A stretch of 64,000 nt of DNA from Ancylobacter moscoviensis (GCF_007559435.1 NZ_VMBP01000001.1:807406-871405); one strand, 5' to 3'. Counted from the stretch's first letter, positions 1-9,737 are shown. Translations and numbers: made by a program. Notes: generated by a model not told the origin, from the letters alone.

Positions 1-1
1 G

Positions 2-571
2 GAAGGAAAGATCCTGCTCGACGGCGCCGATCTGCTCGGCAAGCAGCTGGATTCCACCGTGGTGCGCTCGCGCATCGGCATGGTGTTCCAGAAGCCGACG
101 CCGTTCCCGATGTCGATCTACGACAACATCGCCTTCGGCGTGAAGCTGCACGAGAGCCTCGGCAAGGCGGCGATGGACGAGCGCGTCGAATGGTGCCTGC
201 GCAAGGCGGCGATCTGGGAGGAGACCAAGGACCGTCTCCACACCTCGGCGCTCGGCATGTCCGGTGGCCAGCAGCAGCGCCTGTGCATCGCTCGCACCAT
301 CGCGGTGCGCCCGGAAGTGATCCTGCTCGATGAGCCGACCTCGGCGCTCGACCCGATCTCGACCTCGAAGATCGAGGACCTGATCGACGAGCTGAAGCAG
401 GAATTCACCATCGTCATCGTGACGCACAACATGCAGCAGGCGGCGCGCTGCGCCGACATCACCTCGTTCTTCTATCTCGGCGAGCTGATCGAAGTCGGCC
501 CGTCCAACGAGATCTTCACCAATCCGCGCGAGGCCCGGACCCGCGACTACATCACCGGCCGCTTCGGCTGA
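2..571 (+). CDS. pstB: Phosphate ABC transporter ATP-binding protein, 5' end cut by window
   Basis: ATPase subunit of the high-affinity phosphate importer PstSCAB, working on the cytoplasmic face of the inner membrane. The frame is open from base 2, so the start codon and Walker A lie outside the window. Visible are the Q-loop ([11 protein letters not shown]), the ABC signature ([11 protein letters not shown]), Walker B with D-loop ([12 protein letters not shown]) and the switch histidine ([10 protein letters not shown]). The FQKPTPFP stretch is typical of PstB and separates it from other ABC ATPases. phoU follows 25 bp later and then phoB, the classic Pho operon order. Expression under PhoB control is expected from the family, but the operon promoter is not in the window. 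Confidence 0.95.
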   Translation, partial: EGKILLDGADLLGKQLDSTVVRSRIGMVFQKPTPFPMSIYDNIAFGVKLHESLGKAAMDERVEWCLRKAAIWEETKDRLHTSALGMSGGQQQRLCIARTIAVRPEVILLDEPTSALDPISTSKIEDLIDELKQEFTIVIVTHNMQQAARCADITSFFYLGELIEVGPSNEIFTNPREARTRDYITGRFG

Positions 572-596
572 GCCGGCGACGAGAGAGGCTGATCCC

Positions 597-1310
597 ATGA
601 CCGAACATATCGTCTCGTCGTTCGACACCGACCTCAAGGAAATCGGCCGCAGCGTGGTCGAGATGGGCGGACAGGCCGAGCGCCTGGTCGCCGATTCCGT
701 GGAAGCGCTGGTCAAGCGTGACACCGAACTCGCCCAGAAGGTGATCGTGCTCGACGGCCCGGTCGACCTGTTGCAGCGGGAGATCGAGGAGAAGGCGGTT
801 CTCACCATCGCCCGTCGCCAGCCGCTGGCCAGCGACCTGCGCGAGATCGTCGCCGCCATGCGCATCGCCAACGATCTGGAGCGGATCGGCGATCTCGCCA
901 AGAACACCGCCAAGCGCGTCCTGGCGCTCACCGGCGAGTTCCACCCGCAGAAGCTGGTGCGCGGCGTCGAGCACATGTCCAACATCGTGCTCGAGCAGCT
1001 CAAGGTGGTGCTGGATTCCTATGCCAGCCGCGACGACGCGAAGGCGCTGGAAGTCTGGCAGCGCGATGGCGAGGTCGACATCCTCTACACCTCGCTGTTC
1101 CGGGAGCTTCTCACCTACATGATGGAAGACCCGCGCAACATCTCGCTGTGCACGCACCTGCTGTTCTGCGCCAAGAACATCGAGCGGATCGGCGACCACG
1201 CGACCAACATCGCCGAGACCGTGCACTACCTCGCCACCGGTCAGCTCCTTACCGAGGAACGCCCGAAGCAGGACACCAGCAGCCTGACCAGCGTGGCGTT
1301 CCCGGCCTGA
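597..1310 (+). CDS. phoU: Phosphate transport/signalling regulator PhoU
   Basis: PhoU links the Pst transporter to the PhoR-PhoB system and restrains phosphate uptake and Pho signalling when phosphate is plentiful. The 237-residue protein shows the two-repeat architecture of the family: each half carries the metal-binding helix motif, ERIGDLAKNTA in the first and ERIGDHATNIA in the second. The length is normal. The ATG at 597 lies shortly after a GAGAGG ribosome site. It sits between pstB and phoB in one apparent transcription unit. Confidence 0.95.
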   Translation: MTEHIVSSFDTDLKEIGRSVVEMGGQAERLVADSVEALVKRDTELAQKVIVLDGPVDLLQREIEEKAVLTIARRQPLASDLREIVAAMRIANDLERIGDLAKNTAKRVLALTGEFHPQKLVRGVEHMSNIVLEQLKVVLDSYASRDDAKALEVWQRDGEVDILYTSLFRELLTYMMEDPRNISLCTHLLFCAKNIERIGDHATNIAETVHYLATGQLLTEERPKQDTSSLTSVAFPA

Positions 1311-1347
1311 GGCCATCGGCGCCCTGCGAACGATCGGGAACGCGACC

Positions 1348-2049
1348 ATGCCGACCAATATTCTGATCGTGGAGGATGAGGAGCCCCTCACCCTCCTCCT
1401 GCGCTACAACCTCGAATCCGAGGGCTACTCGGTGGAGAGCGTCGGCCGTGGCGACGAGGCGGAGACCCGGCTGCGCGAGAGCGTGCCGGATCTCCTGATC
1501 CTCGACTGGATGCTGCCCGGCCTTTCCGGCATCGAGCTGTGCCGGCGCCTGCGCGCGCGCTCGGAGACCGAGCGCATGCCCATCCTCATGCTCACCGCCC
1601 GCGGCGAGGAGACCGAGCGCGTGCGCGGCCTCGCCACTGGCGCGGACGATTATGTGGTGAAGCCCTTCTCGGTGCCCGAGCTGGTGGCGCGCGTGCGTGC
1701 TCTGCTGCGGCGGGCAAAGCCAGAGCACATCTCGACGTTGCTGCGCGCCGGCGACATCGAGCTCGACCGCGAGACGAAACGTGTCCACAGGGCAGGACGC
1801 GAGCTGCATCTCGGTCCGACCGAGTTCCGTCTGCTGGAATTCCTCATGCAGTCGCCGGGACGGGTCTACTCGCGCGAGCAATTGCTCGACGGCGTCTGGG
1901 GGCAGGACGTCTATATCGACGAGCGCACGGTGGACGTGCATGTCGGGCGCCTGCGCAAGGCGCTGAACCGCCCGCGCCAGCCCGATCCGATCCGCACCGT
2001 GCGCGGCTCCGGCTATTCCTTCAACGAGATGTTTGCCCGCGCGCATTGA
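1348..2049 (+). CDS. phoB: Phosphate regulon response regulator PhoB
   Basis: OmpR/PhoB-type response regulator, 233 residues. The receiver domain (about 1-120) has the acidic pocket E9-D10-E11, the phosphoacceptor D53 in LLILDWMLPG, and K105 in DDYVVKPFSV. The C-terminal winged helix (about 130-228) has the usual ELHLGPTEFRLLEFL and RTVDVHVGRLRKAL elements. Phosphorylated PhoB would activate Pho-box promoters, including that of the pst operon it ends. PhoR is not in the window. The gene converges on ada with about 20 bp between the stops. Confidence 0.95.
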   Translation: MPTNILIVEDEEPLTLLLRYNLESEGYSVESVGRGDEAETRLRESVPDLLILDWMLPGLSGIELCRRLRARSETERMPILMLTARGEETERVRGLATGADDYVVKPFSVPELVARVRALLRRAKPEHISTLLRAGDIELDRETKRVHRAGRELHLGPTEFRLLEFLMQSPGRVYSREQLLDGVWGQDVYIDERTVDVHVGRLRKALNRPRQPDPIRTVRGSGYSFNEMFARAH

Positions 2050-2069
2050 GGTGCGGGCCGCGCCCCTTC

Positions 2070-3134
2070 TCAGGCGGCGGATGTGCGCCGGAACTGCTGT
2101 TCGATCTCCAGCAGCCGCTGCTTGCGCCACAGCCCGCCGCCATAGCCGGTCAGCGAGCCGTCGGCCCCGATCACGCGGTGGCAGGGTATGATGAGCGCCA
2201 GCTGGTTTGCGCCATTGGCCCGCGCGACGGCGCGGATGGCCGCGGGCTGCCCGATCCGGCGCGCGATCTCGGAGTAGCTCACCGTCACGCCGGGAGGGAT
2301 CCGTCGCAGCTCGCTCCAGACCGCCTTGGTGAAGGCGCTTCCGTCGAGCGCGAGAGCGGTACGGAACTCGGCGGAGGTTCCGGCGAAGAAGGCATCCAGC
2401 TCGGCGCGGATCTGCTCCGTCGGCGCATAGGTTCCTATGCCGAGGTCGCCCTTGGCGCGCTGGCGCAGCCGGCCGATCTCGGTGGAGAGTGCCTTGCGCT
2501 CGACGAACTCCAGAAGATGCAGATGCGAGGCGCTGGAGATCGCGATCATGTCGCCGAGCGGCGTGCGGATCCAGTCGGCCAGCAGCGTTCCTCGGCCGGA
2601 AATCTCGGCCGGCGCGCACCCCATCAGCCGGGCGAAGGCGGCGCGGAAGGCGCTGGGGGATTCAAAGCCGGCTTGCTGCTGGGCCTCGATCACCCTGCCG
2701 CCCTCCGCCAGCGTCTCGAATCCCTCGCGCAGGCGCCGGTGTCGCGCCATTTCGAGGAAGGTCATGCCGAACTGCCGTTTGAAGGCACGGCGGACCGTCG
2801 ACAGATCGAAGCCCATCCGCTCCAGATGCCCCTCGCTCCAGCGTCGCTCCGGCCGCGCGTCGAGGGCATCGAGCAGGGTGCCGATCATCGGATCGGCGGA
2901 GGCGGCGGGCTGCAGCGGATGGCAGCGCTTGCAGGGGCGGAAGCCGGCCTCGATGCACTCGCCGATCGTCGAGACGAAGGTGCAGTTCTCGGGGCGCGGC
3001 TTGCGCGCCGGACAGGTCATCCGGCAGAAAATGCCGGTGGTGGCCACGCACACATAGGCCCGCCCGTCATACCCTTCGTCACGGTCGAGAAGGGCGCGGT
3101 AGAGCGTGGCAGGATCGGGCAGGTCGAACAGCAT
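2070..3134 (-). CDS. ada: Ada: methylphosphotriester/O6-methylguanine-DNA methyltransferase and activator
   Basis: Three-part adaptive-response protein of 354 residues, the same size as E. coli Ada. The N-terminal zinc domain has C37, C41, C68 and C71; by family knowledge C37 accepts methyl groups from phosphotriesters. An AraC-type helix-turn-helix region follows (about 85-180). The C-terminal O6-alkylguanine transferase domain has the suicide cysteine in PCHR (C318), followed by a YGGGLWRK segment. All catalytic cysteines are present, so both repair activities look intact. It lies 79 bp downstream of phaZ on the same strand. No alkB neighbour is seen. Confidence 0.93.
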   Translation of the reverse strand: MLFDLPDPATLYRALLDRDEGYDGRAYVCVATTGIFCRMTCPARKPRPENCTFVSTIGECIEAGFRPCKRCHPLQPAASADPMIGTLLDALDARPERRWSEGHLERMGFDLSTVRRAFKRQFGMTFLEMARHRRLREGFETLAEGGRVIEAQQQAGFESPSAFRAAFARLMGCAPAEISGRGTLLADWIRTPLGDMIAISSASHLHLLEFVERKALSTEIGRLRQRAKGDLGIGTYAPTEQIRAELDAFFAGTSAEFRTALALDGSAFTKAVWSELRRIPPGVTVSYSEIARRIGQPAAIRAVARANGANQLALIIPCHRVIGADGSLTGYGGGLWRKQRLLEIEQQFRRTSAA

Positions 3135-3213
3135 GGCCCAGACCTAGCACGGCCATCAGATCACGCCGCCGCAAATCGGGCGTTTATTCTCGCCGTGCGT
3201 CCCGACGGCTGTC

Positions 3214-4566
3214 TCAACCCTGCCGATTGTGGCCTCTCCTCGGCCAGTTGTGCGTGAGCACGAAGTCGGCGATGCGCGGGGCGATCTCGGCGCGGAAGCG
3301 CGAGCCGTTGAATACACCGTAATGGCCGACGGTGGGCTGGAGATAGTGCACCCTCATGTCGTCGGGCAGGTTCGTGCAGAGTCGCTGGGCGGCCTGCGTC
3401 TGCCCGACGCCGGAAATGTCGTCGTTCTCGCCCTCGACGGTGAGCAGCGCCACGTTGCGGATCTTCGAGAGATCGACCCTCTCGCCGCGATGGGTCAGCG
3501 TGCCGCGCGGCAGGGCGTGGTCGATGAACACCGACTGCAACGTCTGGAGGTAGTACTCCGCCGGCAAATCCATGACGGAGAGATACTCGTCGTAGAATTC
3601 GCGGTGCTTGGCGGCGGAGTCGCCGTCGCCTTTCACCAGGTGGCCGAACATCTCGGCATGCGCCTGGAGATGACGCTCAAGGTTCATCGACACGAAGCCA
3701 TGCAGTTGCAGGAAGCCGGGGTAGACCTGCCGCATCACGCCGGGGTGGGGCCATGGAACGGTAGTGATGACGTTGCGGCGGAACCAGTCGATGCCGCGAT
3801 CCTTGGCGAAATGGTTCACCGCCGTGGGGCTTTCGCGGGTGTCGATGGGGCCGCCCATCAGCACCATGGAGGCCGGCACGTTCGGGTCTTCCATGGCTTC
3901 CATGCGCGCCACGGCAGCGAGCACGGGCACAGCCGGCTGACACACCGCAAGCGCATGCACGCCGCCGCCGAGATGGCGGAACATCTCGATCACGTAGTCG
4001 ATGTAATCGTCGAGATCGAAGCGGCCGGCGGCGGACGGCACGTCGCGCGCGTCCTCCCAGTCGGTGATGTAGATGTCATGGGTTGGCAGCAGCGTTTGTA
4101 CCGTGCCGCGCAGTAGCGTCGCGTAGTGGCCAGAGAGTGGCGCGACGATCAGCATACGGGGCTGCGGGCGGCGCGGTTGCTGGGGAAAGTCGCGCTTGAA
4201 GTGCAGTAGCCGACAGAAGGGGCGCTCCCACACGGTCTCGACCTCGACCGGCACATGGGTAGCGCCGACGACCGTCTCGGTGATGCCCCAGTCCGGCTTG
4301 CCGTAGCGCCGCGTCGCGCGCTCGAACAGTTCGCACGCCGCCGACATCGACTTTCCGAAGCCGGTATGGGCGAGCGGGTTGGCCGGGTTGCGATAGTAGA
4401 GCCGCCCCGCATCCGCCATGACCCGCAACGGGTCGAGGGCGGCGTGGCCCATCTCGAACATCCAGTAGAGCGGCTTGGACAACGCCGACGTCGTCTCGAT
4501 CGTCGCCGCCGGCGTCTGTGCCGCTTCCGCCGCGTCCGGGACATCTCCGAATACGCCGATCGCCAT
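3214..4566 (-). CDS. phaZ: Intracellular polyhydroxyalkanoate depolymerase
   Basis: Mobilises stored poly-3-hydroxybutyrate in the cytoplasm. The 450-residue protein has the full length and sequence character of the PhaZ family: KPLYWMFEMGHAALDP near the N-terminus, DIYITDWEDARDVP in the middle and a GHYGVFNGSRFR segment at the C-terminus. The nucleophile position reads VHALAVCQPAVPVL, with cysteine C209 rather than the serine of ordinary lipase boxes, as known for this intracellular family. The ATG at 4566 follows a purine-rich stretch. A possible promoter lies at 4635-4663. A PHA-synthase-like hydrolase at 39.7 kb is a second hint of PHA metabolism. Confidence 0.92.
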   Translation of the reverse strand: MAIGVFGDVPDAAEAAQTPAATIETTSALSKPLYWMFEMGHAALDPLRVMADAGRLYYRNPANPLAHTGFGKSMSAACELFERATRRYGKPDWGITETVVGATHVPVEVETVWERPFCRLLHFKRDFPQQPRRPQPRMLIVAPLSGHYATLLRGTVQTLLPTHDIYITDWEDARDVPSAAGRFDLDDYIDYVIEMFRHLGGGVHALAVCQPAVPVLAAVARMEAMEDPNVPASMVLMGGPIDTRESPTAVNHFAKDRGIDWFRRNVITTVPWPHPGVMRQVYPGFLQLHGFVSMNLERHLQAHAEMFGHLVKGDGDSAAKHREFYDEYLSVMDLPAEYYLQTLQSVFIDHALPRGTLTHRGERVDLSKIRNVALLTVEGENDDISGVGQTQAAQRLCTNLPDDMRVHYLQPTVGHYGVFNGSRFRAEIAPRIADFVLTHNWPRRGHNRQG

Positions 4567-4634
4567 GGCATGCCTCCTTCGCAGGGCCCGTCTCCGGTCG
4601 ATTTTCTCGGGACGGCTTTCTTGTGCGTTGCAAC

Positions 4635-4663
4635 ATAAATAGGCTCTTTGACGGCAACGTCAA
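4635..4663 (-). promoter_or_regulatory. Possible sigma70-type promoter for phaZ
   Basis: On the minus strand a TTGACG hexamer (4663-4658) is followed after 16 bp by TATTTAT (4641-4635), about 70 bp before the phaZ start. The surroundings are unusually AT-rich for this genome. The TTGACG is also one arm of an inverted repeat, TTGACG-N4-CGTCAA (4648-4663). Spacing is one base short of ideal and the call rests on motif shape only. Confidence 0.35.
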
Positions 4664-4750
4664 CGAAGCCGCCGCTCTCGCCCTCTGGCGGCATCTGCGG
4701 CTATAGAGGTCGCTCGGGCGCCGGCAGGGCGTCGCGGACGGGGCAAATCC

Positions 4751-6136
4751 ATGTCGCTCTCGCTCGACCATCCGATCGGCGAACGCTTTTTCGGGCTGCG
4801 GCTCGACACGCTGATCCGCTTGCGCTGGCTTGCTATTTCCGGCCAGACCCTCGCCATCGTCTTCGTGGAATGGGTGCTCGGCTTCTCGCTGCCCATCGGC
4901 GCCTGCCTTGCCGTGGTGGCGCTCTCCGCCTGGCTGAATCTCGCCCTGCGCCTGCGCAATCCCGGTGCGCGGCGGCTGTCGGACGCCGAGGCGGCATGGC
5001 TGCTGGCCTATGACATTCTCCAGCTCGCCGCGCTTCTGTTCCTCACCGGCGGCCTCGCCAACCCCTTCGCGCTGCTCTTCCTTGCGCCCGTGCTGATTTC
5101 GGCGACCGCGCTGTCGCCGCGCACCACCGTGCTGCTCGGCGTGCTCGCGGCGGTCTGCGCCGCGCTGGTGGGGCTGTGGCAGATGCCGCTGCCCTGGGCC
5201 GGCAGCGGGCACCTCGTCGGTGCCGCGCCGCTGCTGCCGCCGCTCTATCTCGTCGCCAACTGGCTGGCGCTGGCCATCGCCATCGCCTTCATGGGCGTGC
5301 ATGCCTGGCGGGTGGCGGAAGAAACGCGCGAACTTTCCGAGGCGCTGGCCGCCACCGAGCTGGTGCTGGCGCGCGAGCAGCACCTCTCGGCGCTGGACGG
5401 CCTCGCCGCCGCGGCGGCCCATGAGCTCGGCACGCCCCTTGCCACCATCACCGTGGTGGCGAAGGAACTCGCGCGCTCGCTGCCGCCCGACAATCCGGTG
5501 AGCGACGACGTCCGTCTGGTGAGCGAACAGGCCGAGCGCTGCCGGGCCATCCTGCGCACGCTCACCAGCCTCGGCGCCGGCGACGCGCCCTTCGACCGCA
5601 TGCCGATCTCGCACATCCTGGAGGATGTCGTCGCCCCGCACCGGAACTTCGGCATTACCATCGCGGTGACGCTGCCGGCGCGGGCGGCGGAAGGAAGCGA
5701 CGAGCCGATCATCGCCCGCAATCCCGGCCTGCTCTACGGCCTCGGCAACATCGTCGAGAACGCGGTCGATTTCGCCGAGAGCCGGGTGAACATCGTCGCC
5801 AACTGGACCGGCGAAGACGTGACCATCACCATCACGGATGACGGCCCCGGCTTCCCGCCCGAGCTGATCGACAGCATCGGCGCTCCCTATGTGACGAGCC
5901 GCGGCCGCCATCGCTGGCGGCGCGATGTCGAACCGGAGAGCGAGGAAGGGCAGCAGGGGCTCGGTCTGGGCGTGTTCATCGCCAAGACGCTGCTGGAACG
6001 GTCCGGCGCCGAGCTGGCCTTCGTCAACCGCCCGCCGCCCGCTCACGGGGCGTCGGTGAGCGTGCGCTGGCTGCGGCGGCTGATCGACATCTCCGGCGAG
6101 CGCGACGTCGTGGAAGAGGACACCACGAAGGCGTGA
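4751..6136 (+). CDS. actS: Redox-sensing histidine kinase, RegB/PrrB/ActS family
   Basis: Membrane sensor kinase (461 residues) that reports respiratory redox state. The N-terminal 185 residues form about six membrane helices and include GGLANPF (100-106), the GGxxNPF ubiquinone-binding signature of RegB. The H-box is AAAAHELGTPLATI with H224 as phosphoacceptor. C264 in ERCRAIL matches the conserved redox-active cysteine of RegB. The ATPase domain has NIVENAVDFA (N box), DDGPGFP (G1) and GLGLGVFIAKTLL (G2). The partner regulator follows at 6273. By family knowledge the pair controls carbon fixation, respiration, hydrogenase and nitrogen genes in alphaproteobacteria. Confidence 0.93.
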   Translation: MSLSLDHPIGERFFGLRLDTLIRLRWLAISGQTLAIVFVEWVLGFSLPIGACLAVVALSAWLNLALRLRNPGARRLSDAEAAWLLAYDILQLAALLFLTGGLANPFALLFLAPVLISATALSPRTTVLLGVLAAVCAALVGLWQMPLPWAGSGHLVGAAPLLPPLYLVANWLALAIAIAFMGVHAWRVAEETRELSEALAATELVLAREQHLSALDGLAAAAAHELGTPLATITVVAKELARSLPPDNPVSDDVRLVSEQAERCRAILRTLTSLGAGDAPFDRMPISHILEDVVAPHRNFGITIAVTLPARAAEGSDEPIIARNPGLLYGLGNIVENAVDFAESRVNIVANWTGEDVTITITDDGPGFPPELIDSIGAPYVTSRGRHRWRRDVEPESEEGQQGLGLGVFIAKTLLERSGAELAFVNRPPPAHGASVSVRWLRRLIDISGERDVVEEDTTKA

Positions 6137-6156
6137 TGACGCCGCCCTGTGACAAT

Positions 6157-6184
6157 TTTGCTCTCGCGGCCTCACGCGTATAAA
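6157..6184 (+). promoter_or_regulatory. Probable promoter for actR
   Basis: TTTGCT (6157-6162) and TATAAA (6179-6184) are separated by 16 bp, in the gap between actS and actR. It would start transcription about 80 bp before the actR ATG, so actR may be made independently of actS, as is known for regA-type genes. Confidence 0.45.
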
Positions 6185-6272
6185 CTTGCCGAAAAGTCGA
6201 ATAAGCGGGCGCGTCGTCCGGGAGTGGCACTGGCTGCGATCGACCGGCGACCGGCATCTGGGAAGGCTCGAA

Positions 6273-6821
6273 ATGCTCGATATCACCTCGGACCCGCAGG
6301 ACCGCACGCTCCTGATCGTCGATGACGACCGGCCTTTCCTGCAGCGCCTCGCCCGCGCCATGGAAACACGTGGTTTCACCGTGACCACGGCGGAGACGGT
6401 TGCCGACGGGCTCGCCAGCGTGGAGGGCAGCGCGCCCGCCTTCGCGGTGGTCGACATGCGGCTCGGCGACGGCAACGGCCTCGATGTCATCTCGGCGCTG
6501 AAGCGCCGCCGCCCCGAGGCGCGCGGCATCATCCTCACCGGCTACGGCAATATCGCCACGGCGGTGAACGCGGTGAAGATGGGGGCGGTCGATTATCTGG
6601 CGAAGCCCGCCGATGCCGACGACATCTGCGCCGCCCTGAACGCGCAGGGCGACTACAAGCCCCAGCTTCCGGAAAACCCGATGTCGGCCGACCGGGTGCG
6701 CTGGGAGCATATCCAGCGCGTCTACGAGCTGTGCGGGCGCAACGTGTCGGAAACCGCCCGCCGCCTGTCCATGCATCGCCGCACGCTCCAGCGTATCCTC
6801 GCCAAGCGCGCGCCGCGCTGA
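6273..6821 (+). CDS. actR: Redox response regulator, RegA/PrrA/ActR family
   Basis: Response regulator of 182 residues, typical for ActR/RegA. The receiver has an acidic cluster (VDDDRP), phosphoacceptor D61 in VVDMRLGDGNG and K111 in YLAKPADADD. The C-terminus is a Fis-type helix-turn-helix (NVSETARRLSMHRRTLQRIL). Start: an in-frame start at 6186 would add 29 residues without family character. The ATG at 6273 follows a GGAAGG ribosome site and gives the family N-terminus (LLIVDDDRPF), so it is preferred. It pairs with the upstream kinase. Confidence 0.93.
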   Translation: MLDITSDPQDRTLLIVDDDRPFLQRLARAMETRGFTVTTAETVADGLASVEGSAPAFAVVDMRLGDGNGLDVISALKRRRPEARGIILTGYGNIATAVNAVKMGAVDYLAKPADADDICAALNAQGDYKPQLPENPMSADRVRWEHIQRVYELCGRNVSETARRLSMHRRTLQRILAKRAPR

Positions 6822-6950
6822 GGGAGCCGCGCGCCTGTCAGTGGAGGCGCCGCAACCTGCGGAGCGGAATAGGGAAAAGTCCGGTAGGCGGGAGAGCATC
6901 GCGCCTTTAGGTTGGAGCCTCACGCAACGTCAGACGAGCGCCCCGGACCG

Positions 6951-9686
6951 ATGACCGTCGATGCCGTTTCGCAAAACGTTCCGCCCGCCACCGTCACCGA
7001 CCCCGCCGATCCCGCCGCCCGTTCCGACTGGCACGCCCTGCCTCACGAGGAGGTGGCGGGCCGGCTCGGTGTCACCGCCACCGGCCTGAGCGCCGGCGAG
7101 GCGCAGCTCCGCCTGGAGCGGCACGGGCCCAATGCGTTGCCCGAGACGCCCGGCCGGCATCCGCTCCTGCGCTTCCTCGCGCAGTTCAACAGCGCGCTGA
7201 TTTATTTCCTGCTGGCCGGCGCGACCGCCGCCCTCATCCTCGGCCATGGCGTCGATGCGGGCGTGATCATCGCCGTCGTGCTCATCAACGCCCTTGTCGG
7301 CTTCGTGCAGGAAGGCAAGGCCGAACAGGCGCTGCGCGCCATACGCAACATGATCTCGCCGCACGCCAATGTGCTGCGCGACAGCCGGCGCATCAGCGTG
7401 GAGGCACGCGATCTGGTGCCGGGGGACATCGTGCTGCTGGAGGCCGGCGACCGCGTGCCTGCGGATACGCGGCTCATCCGCGCGCGCGGCATGCTGATCG
7501 ACGAGGCCATTCTCACTGGCGAGTCGGTGGCGGCGGCCAAGCGCGAGGAGCCCGCCCCGGCGGAGGCGGCGCTCGGCGACCGTCATTCCATGGCGTTCTC
7601 GGGCACCACGGTGGCGGCCGGGCAGGGGGCGGGGATCGTCGTTTCCACCGGACCGCACACCCAGATCGGCCGCATCGGCCGGCTCATCGCCGAAGTGGAG
7701 CCGCTGGCCACCCCGTTGCTGCGCCAGGTCGATGCCTTCGCCCGCCGCTTCACCTGGACGGCGATCATCGGCGCGCTCGTGCTGTTCCTGTTCGCCGTGG
7801 CGGCGCGCGACTATGGCTGGACCGACGCCTTGATGGCCGTGGTGGCGCTGGCCGTCGGCGTGGTGCCGGAAGGACTGCCGGCGGTCATCACCATCACGCT
7901 GGCCATCGGCGTGCGGCGCATGGCGCGGCGCAACGCCGTCATCCGCCGGCTGCCGGCGGTGGAAACGCTCGGCGCGACCTCGGTCATCTGCTCGGACAAG
8001 ACCGGCACGCTGACCCGCAACGAGATGACGGCCCGCCGGCTGATCGTCGCCATGCCCACCGGCCCGGCCGCGATCGAGGTGTCGGGCACCGGATACTCGC
8101 CCGAGGGCGAGCTGAGCTGGCCGCAGCCCGGCACGCCGTCCGAAACGGCGCAGGACCTGCTGCGCTGCGGGCTGCTGTGCAACGACGCGCATCTCCACAA
8201 CGAAGCCGGCGTGTGGCGGGTCGAGGGCGACCCGATGGAAGGGGCGCTGGTGTCGCTCGCGGTCAAGGCGGGGCTGAGCCCGGCGCTGGAGCGCGGCGCC
8301 TGGGCGCGGCGGGACGAGATCCCCTTCGACGCGGCCTATCGCTTCATGGCGAGCCTGCATCAGGGGCCGCAGGGAGAAGCGGTCATCTTCGTGAAGGGCG
8401 CGCCGGAAGAGGTGCTCGCCCTTTGCCCGGCCCCCGGCGAGGGCTGGAACGACGCCATCGCGCAGGCGGCGGCCGAGGGCGAGCGGGTGCTCGGCTTCGC
8501 CATGAAGCGGCTCGCGGAGGCGCCGGCGCGGCTCGGCTTCGACGATGTGCGGGAAGGTTTCGTCTTTCTCGGCCTCGTCGGCTTCATCGATCCGCCGCGC
8601 CCCGAGGCGGTGGCGGCCATCGCCGAGTGCCGCACCGCCGGCATCGGCGTGAAGATGATCACCGGCGACCACGGCGCCACCGCCGGCGCCATTGCCCGCC
8701 AGCTCGGCCTCGCCGAGGAGCCGGTCGTCGTCACCGGCGCCGAGGTCGACGCGGCCTCCGACGAGGACCTCGTCGGCATCGCCGCCCGCACCTCGGTGTT
8801 CGCCCGCACCAGCCCGGAGAACAAGCTGCGCATCGTGCGGGCGCTGCAGTCCACCGGCGCGGTGGTGGCGATGACCGGCGACGGGGTGAACGACGCGCCC
8901 TCGCTCAAGCAGGCCGATGTCGGCATCGCCATGGGCCGCAAGGGCACGGAGGCGGCCAAGCAGGCCGCCGAGGTGGTGCTGCTCGACGACAATTTCGCCT
9001 CCATCGTCGCGGCGGTGAAGGAGGGGCGCACCGTCTACGACAACATCCGCAAGATGATCGCCTGGACGCTGCCGACCAATGGCGGCGAGGTGCTGGCCGT
9101 CATCGCCGCCATCATCGTCGGCAGCATCATGCCGATGTCGCCGGCCCAGATCCTCTGGATCAACCTCATCCTCACCGTCACCCTCGGCCTCGCGCTGGCC
9201 TTCGAGCCGACCGAGCCGGGCATCATGGACCGCCCGCCGCGCGCGGCCGGGGCGGCGCTGCTGTCCCGCTTCATGCTGTGGCGGGTGATCTTCGTCTCCG
9301 TGCTGTTCATGCTGGCGGCCTTCGCCATGTTCGCGCTGTCCATGGGGCGCGGGCAGGGGGTGGAGATGGCGCGCACCATCGTGGTCAACACCATCGTGGT
9401 GATGGAGATCTTCTACCTGTTCAACGTGCGCTTCCTGCACATGAGTTCCATCACCTGGCGGGGCGCGCTGGGCACCCCGGCGGTGCTGCTGGCGCTGGCG
9501 GCGGTGGTCGCGGGGCAGTTCGCCTTCACCTACCTGCCGGTGATGCAGGAGATCTTCGACACCCGCCCCGTCGCCTTCCTCGACGGCGTGATGATCGTCG
9601 GCGTCGGCGTGCTGCTGATGATCGTGCTGGAGGTGGAGAAGGCGCTGCTCCGGCGCCTCGGCGTGTTTTCCGCCGAGGAGATGTGA
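6951..9686 (+). CDS. P-type cation-transporting ATPase (P2 type)
   Basis: Membrane pump of about 911 residues that uses an aspartyl-phosphate intermediate. Domains in order are an N-terminal cation-ATPase segment, membrane helices 1-2, the actuator domain (ILTGESVAAAKRE), helix 4 with VVPEGLPAVITITLAIGVRRM, the phosphorylation site CSDKTGTLTRNEMT, a nucleotide domain with FVKGAPEEVL, the hinge TGDGVNDAPSLKQADVGIAMG, and a C-terminal helical block. The PEGLP helix 4 marks the P2 group (Ca, Na/K type) and excludes copper and zinc P1B pumps. The ion cannot be told from sequence alone. The ATG at 6951 is preferred over an upstream TTG at 6912. It follows actR and may be redox-related. Confidence 0.88.
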   Translation: MTVDAVSQNVPPATVTDPADPAARSDWHALPHEEVAGRLGVTATGLSAGEAQLRLERHGPNALPETPGRHPLLRFLAQFNSALIYFLLAGATAALILGHGVDAGVIIAVVLINALVGFVQEGKAEQALRAIRNMISPHANVLRDSRRISVEARDLVPGDIVLLEAGDRVPADTRLIRARGMLIDEAILTGESVAAAKREEPAPAEAALGDRHSMAFSGTTVAAGQGAGIVVSTGPHTQIGRIGRLIAEVEPLATPLLRQVDAFARRFTWTAIIGALVLFLFAVAARDYGWTDALMAVVALAVGVVPEGLPAVITITLAIGVRRMARRNAVIRRLPAVETLGATSVICSDKTGTLTRNEMTARRLIVAMPTGPAAIEVSGTGYSPEGELSWPQPGTPSETAQDLLRCGLLCNDAHLHNEAGVWRVEGDPMEGALVSLAVKAGLSPALERGAWARRDEIPFDAAYRFMASLHQGPQGEAVIFVKGAPEEVLALCPAPGEGWNDAIAQAAAEGERVLGFAMKRLAEAPARLGFDDVREGFVFLGLVGFIDPPRPEAVAAIAECRTAGIGVKMITGDHGATAGAIARQLGLAEEPVVVTGAEVDAASDEDLVGIAARTSVFARTSPENKLRIVRALQSTGAVVAMTGDGVNDAPSLKQADVGIAMGRKGTEAAKQAAEVVLLDDNFASIVAAVKEGRTVYDNIRKMIAWTLPTNGGEVLAVIAAIIVGSIMPMSPAQILWINLILTVTLGLALAFEPTEPGIMDRPPRAAGAALLSRFMLWRVIFVSVLFMLAAFAMFALSMGRGQGVEMARTIVVNTIVVMEIFYLFNVRFLHMSSITWRGALGTPAVLLALAAVVAGQFAFTYLPVMQEIFDTRPVAFLDGVMIVGVGVLLMIVLEVEKALLRRLGVFSAEEM

Positions 9687-9737
9687 GGGGGCGTCCGGGC
9701 GTGATAAAGCGCGTGTCGGGCCAAGGAGAAACGTGAC

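Noticed and set aside
4648-4663. TTGACGGCAACGTCAA as an FNR/FixK box between phaZ and actS
   Set aside because: The half sites TTGA and TCAA are separated by 8 bases instead of the 6 needed for an FNR/FixK site. It could be another regulator's dyad.
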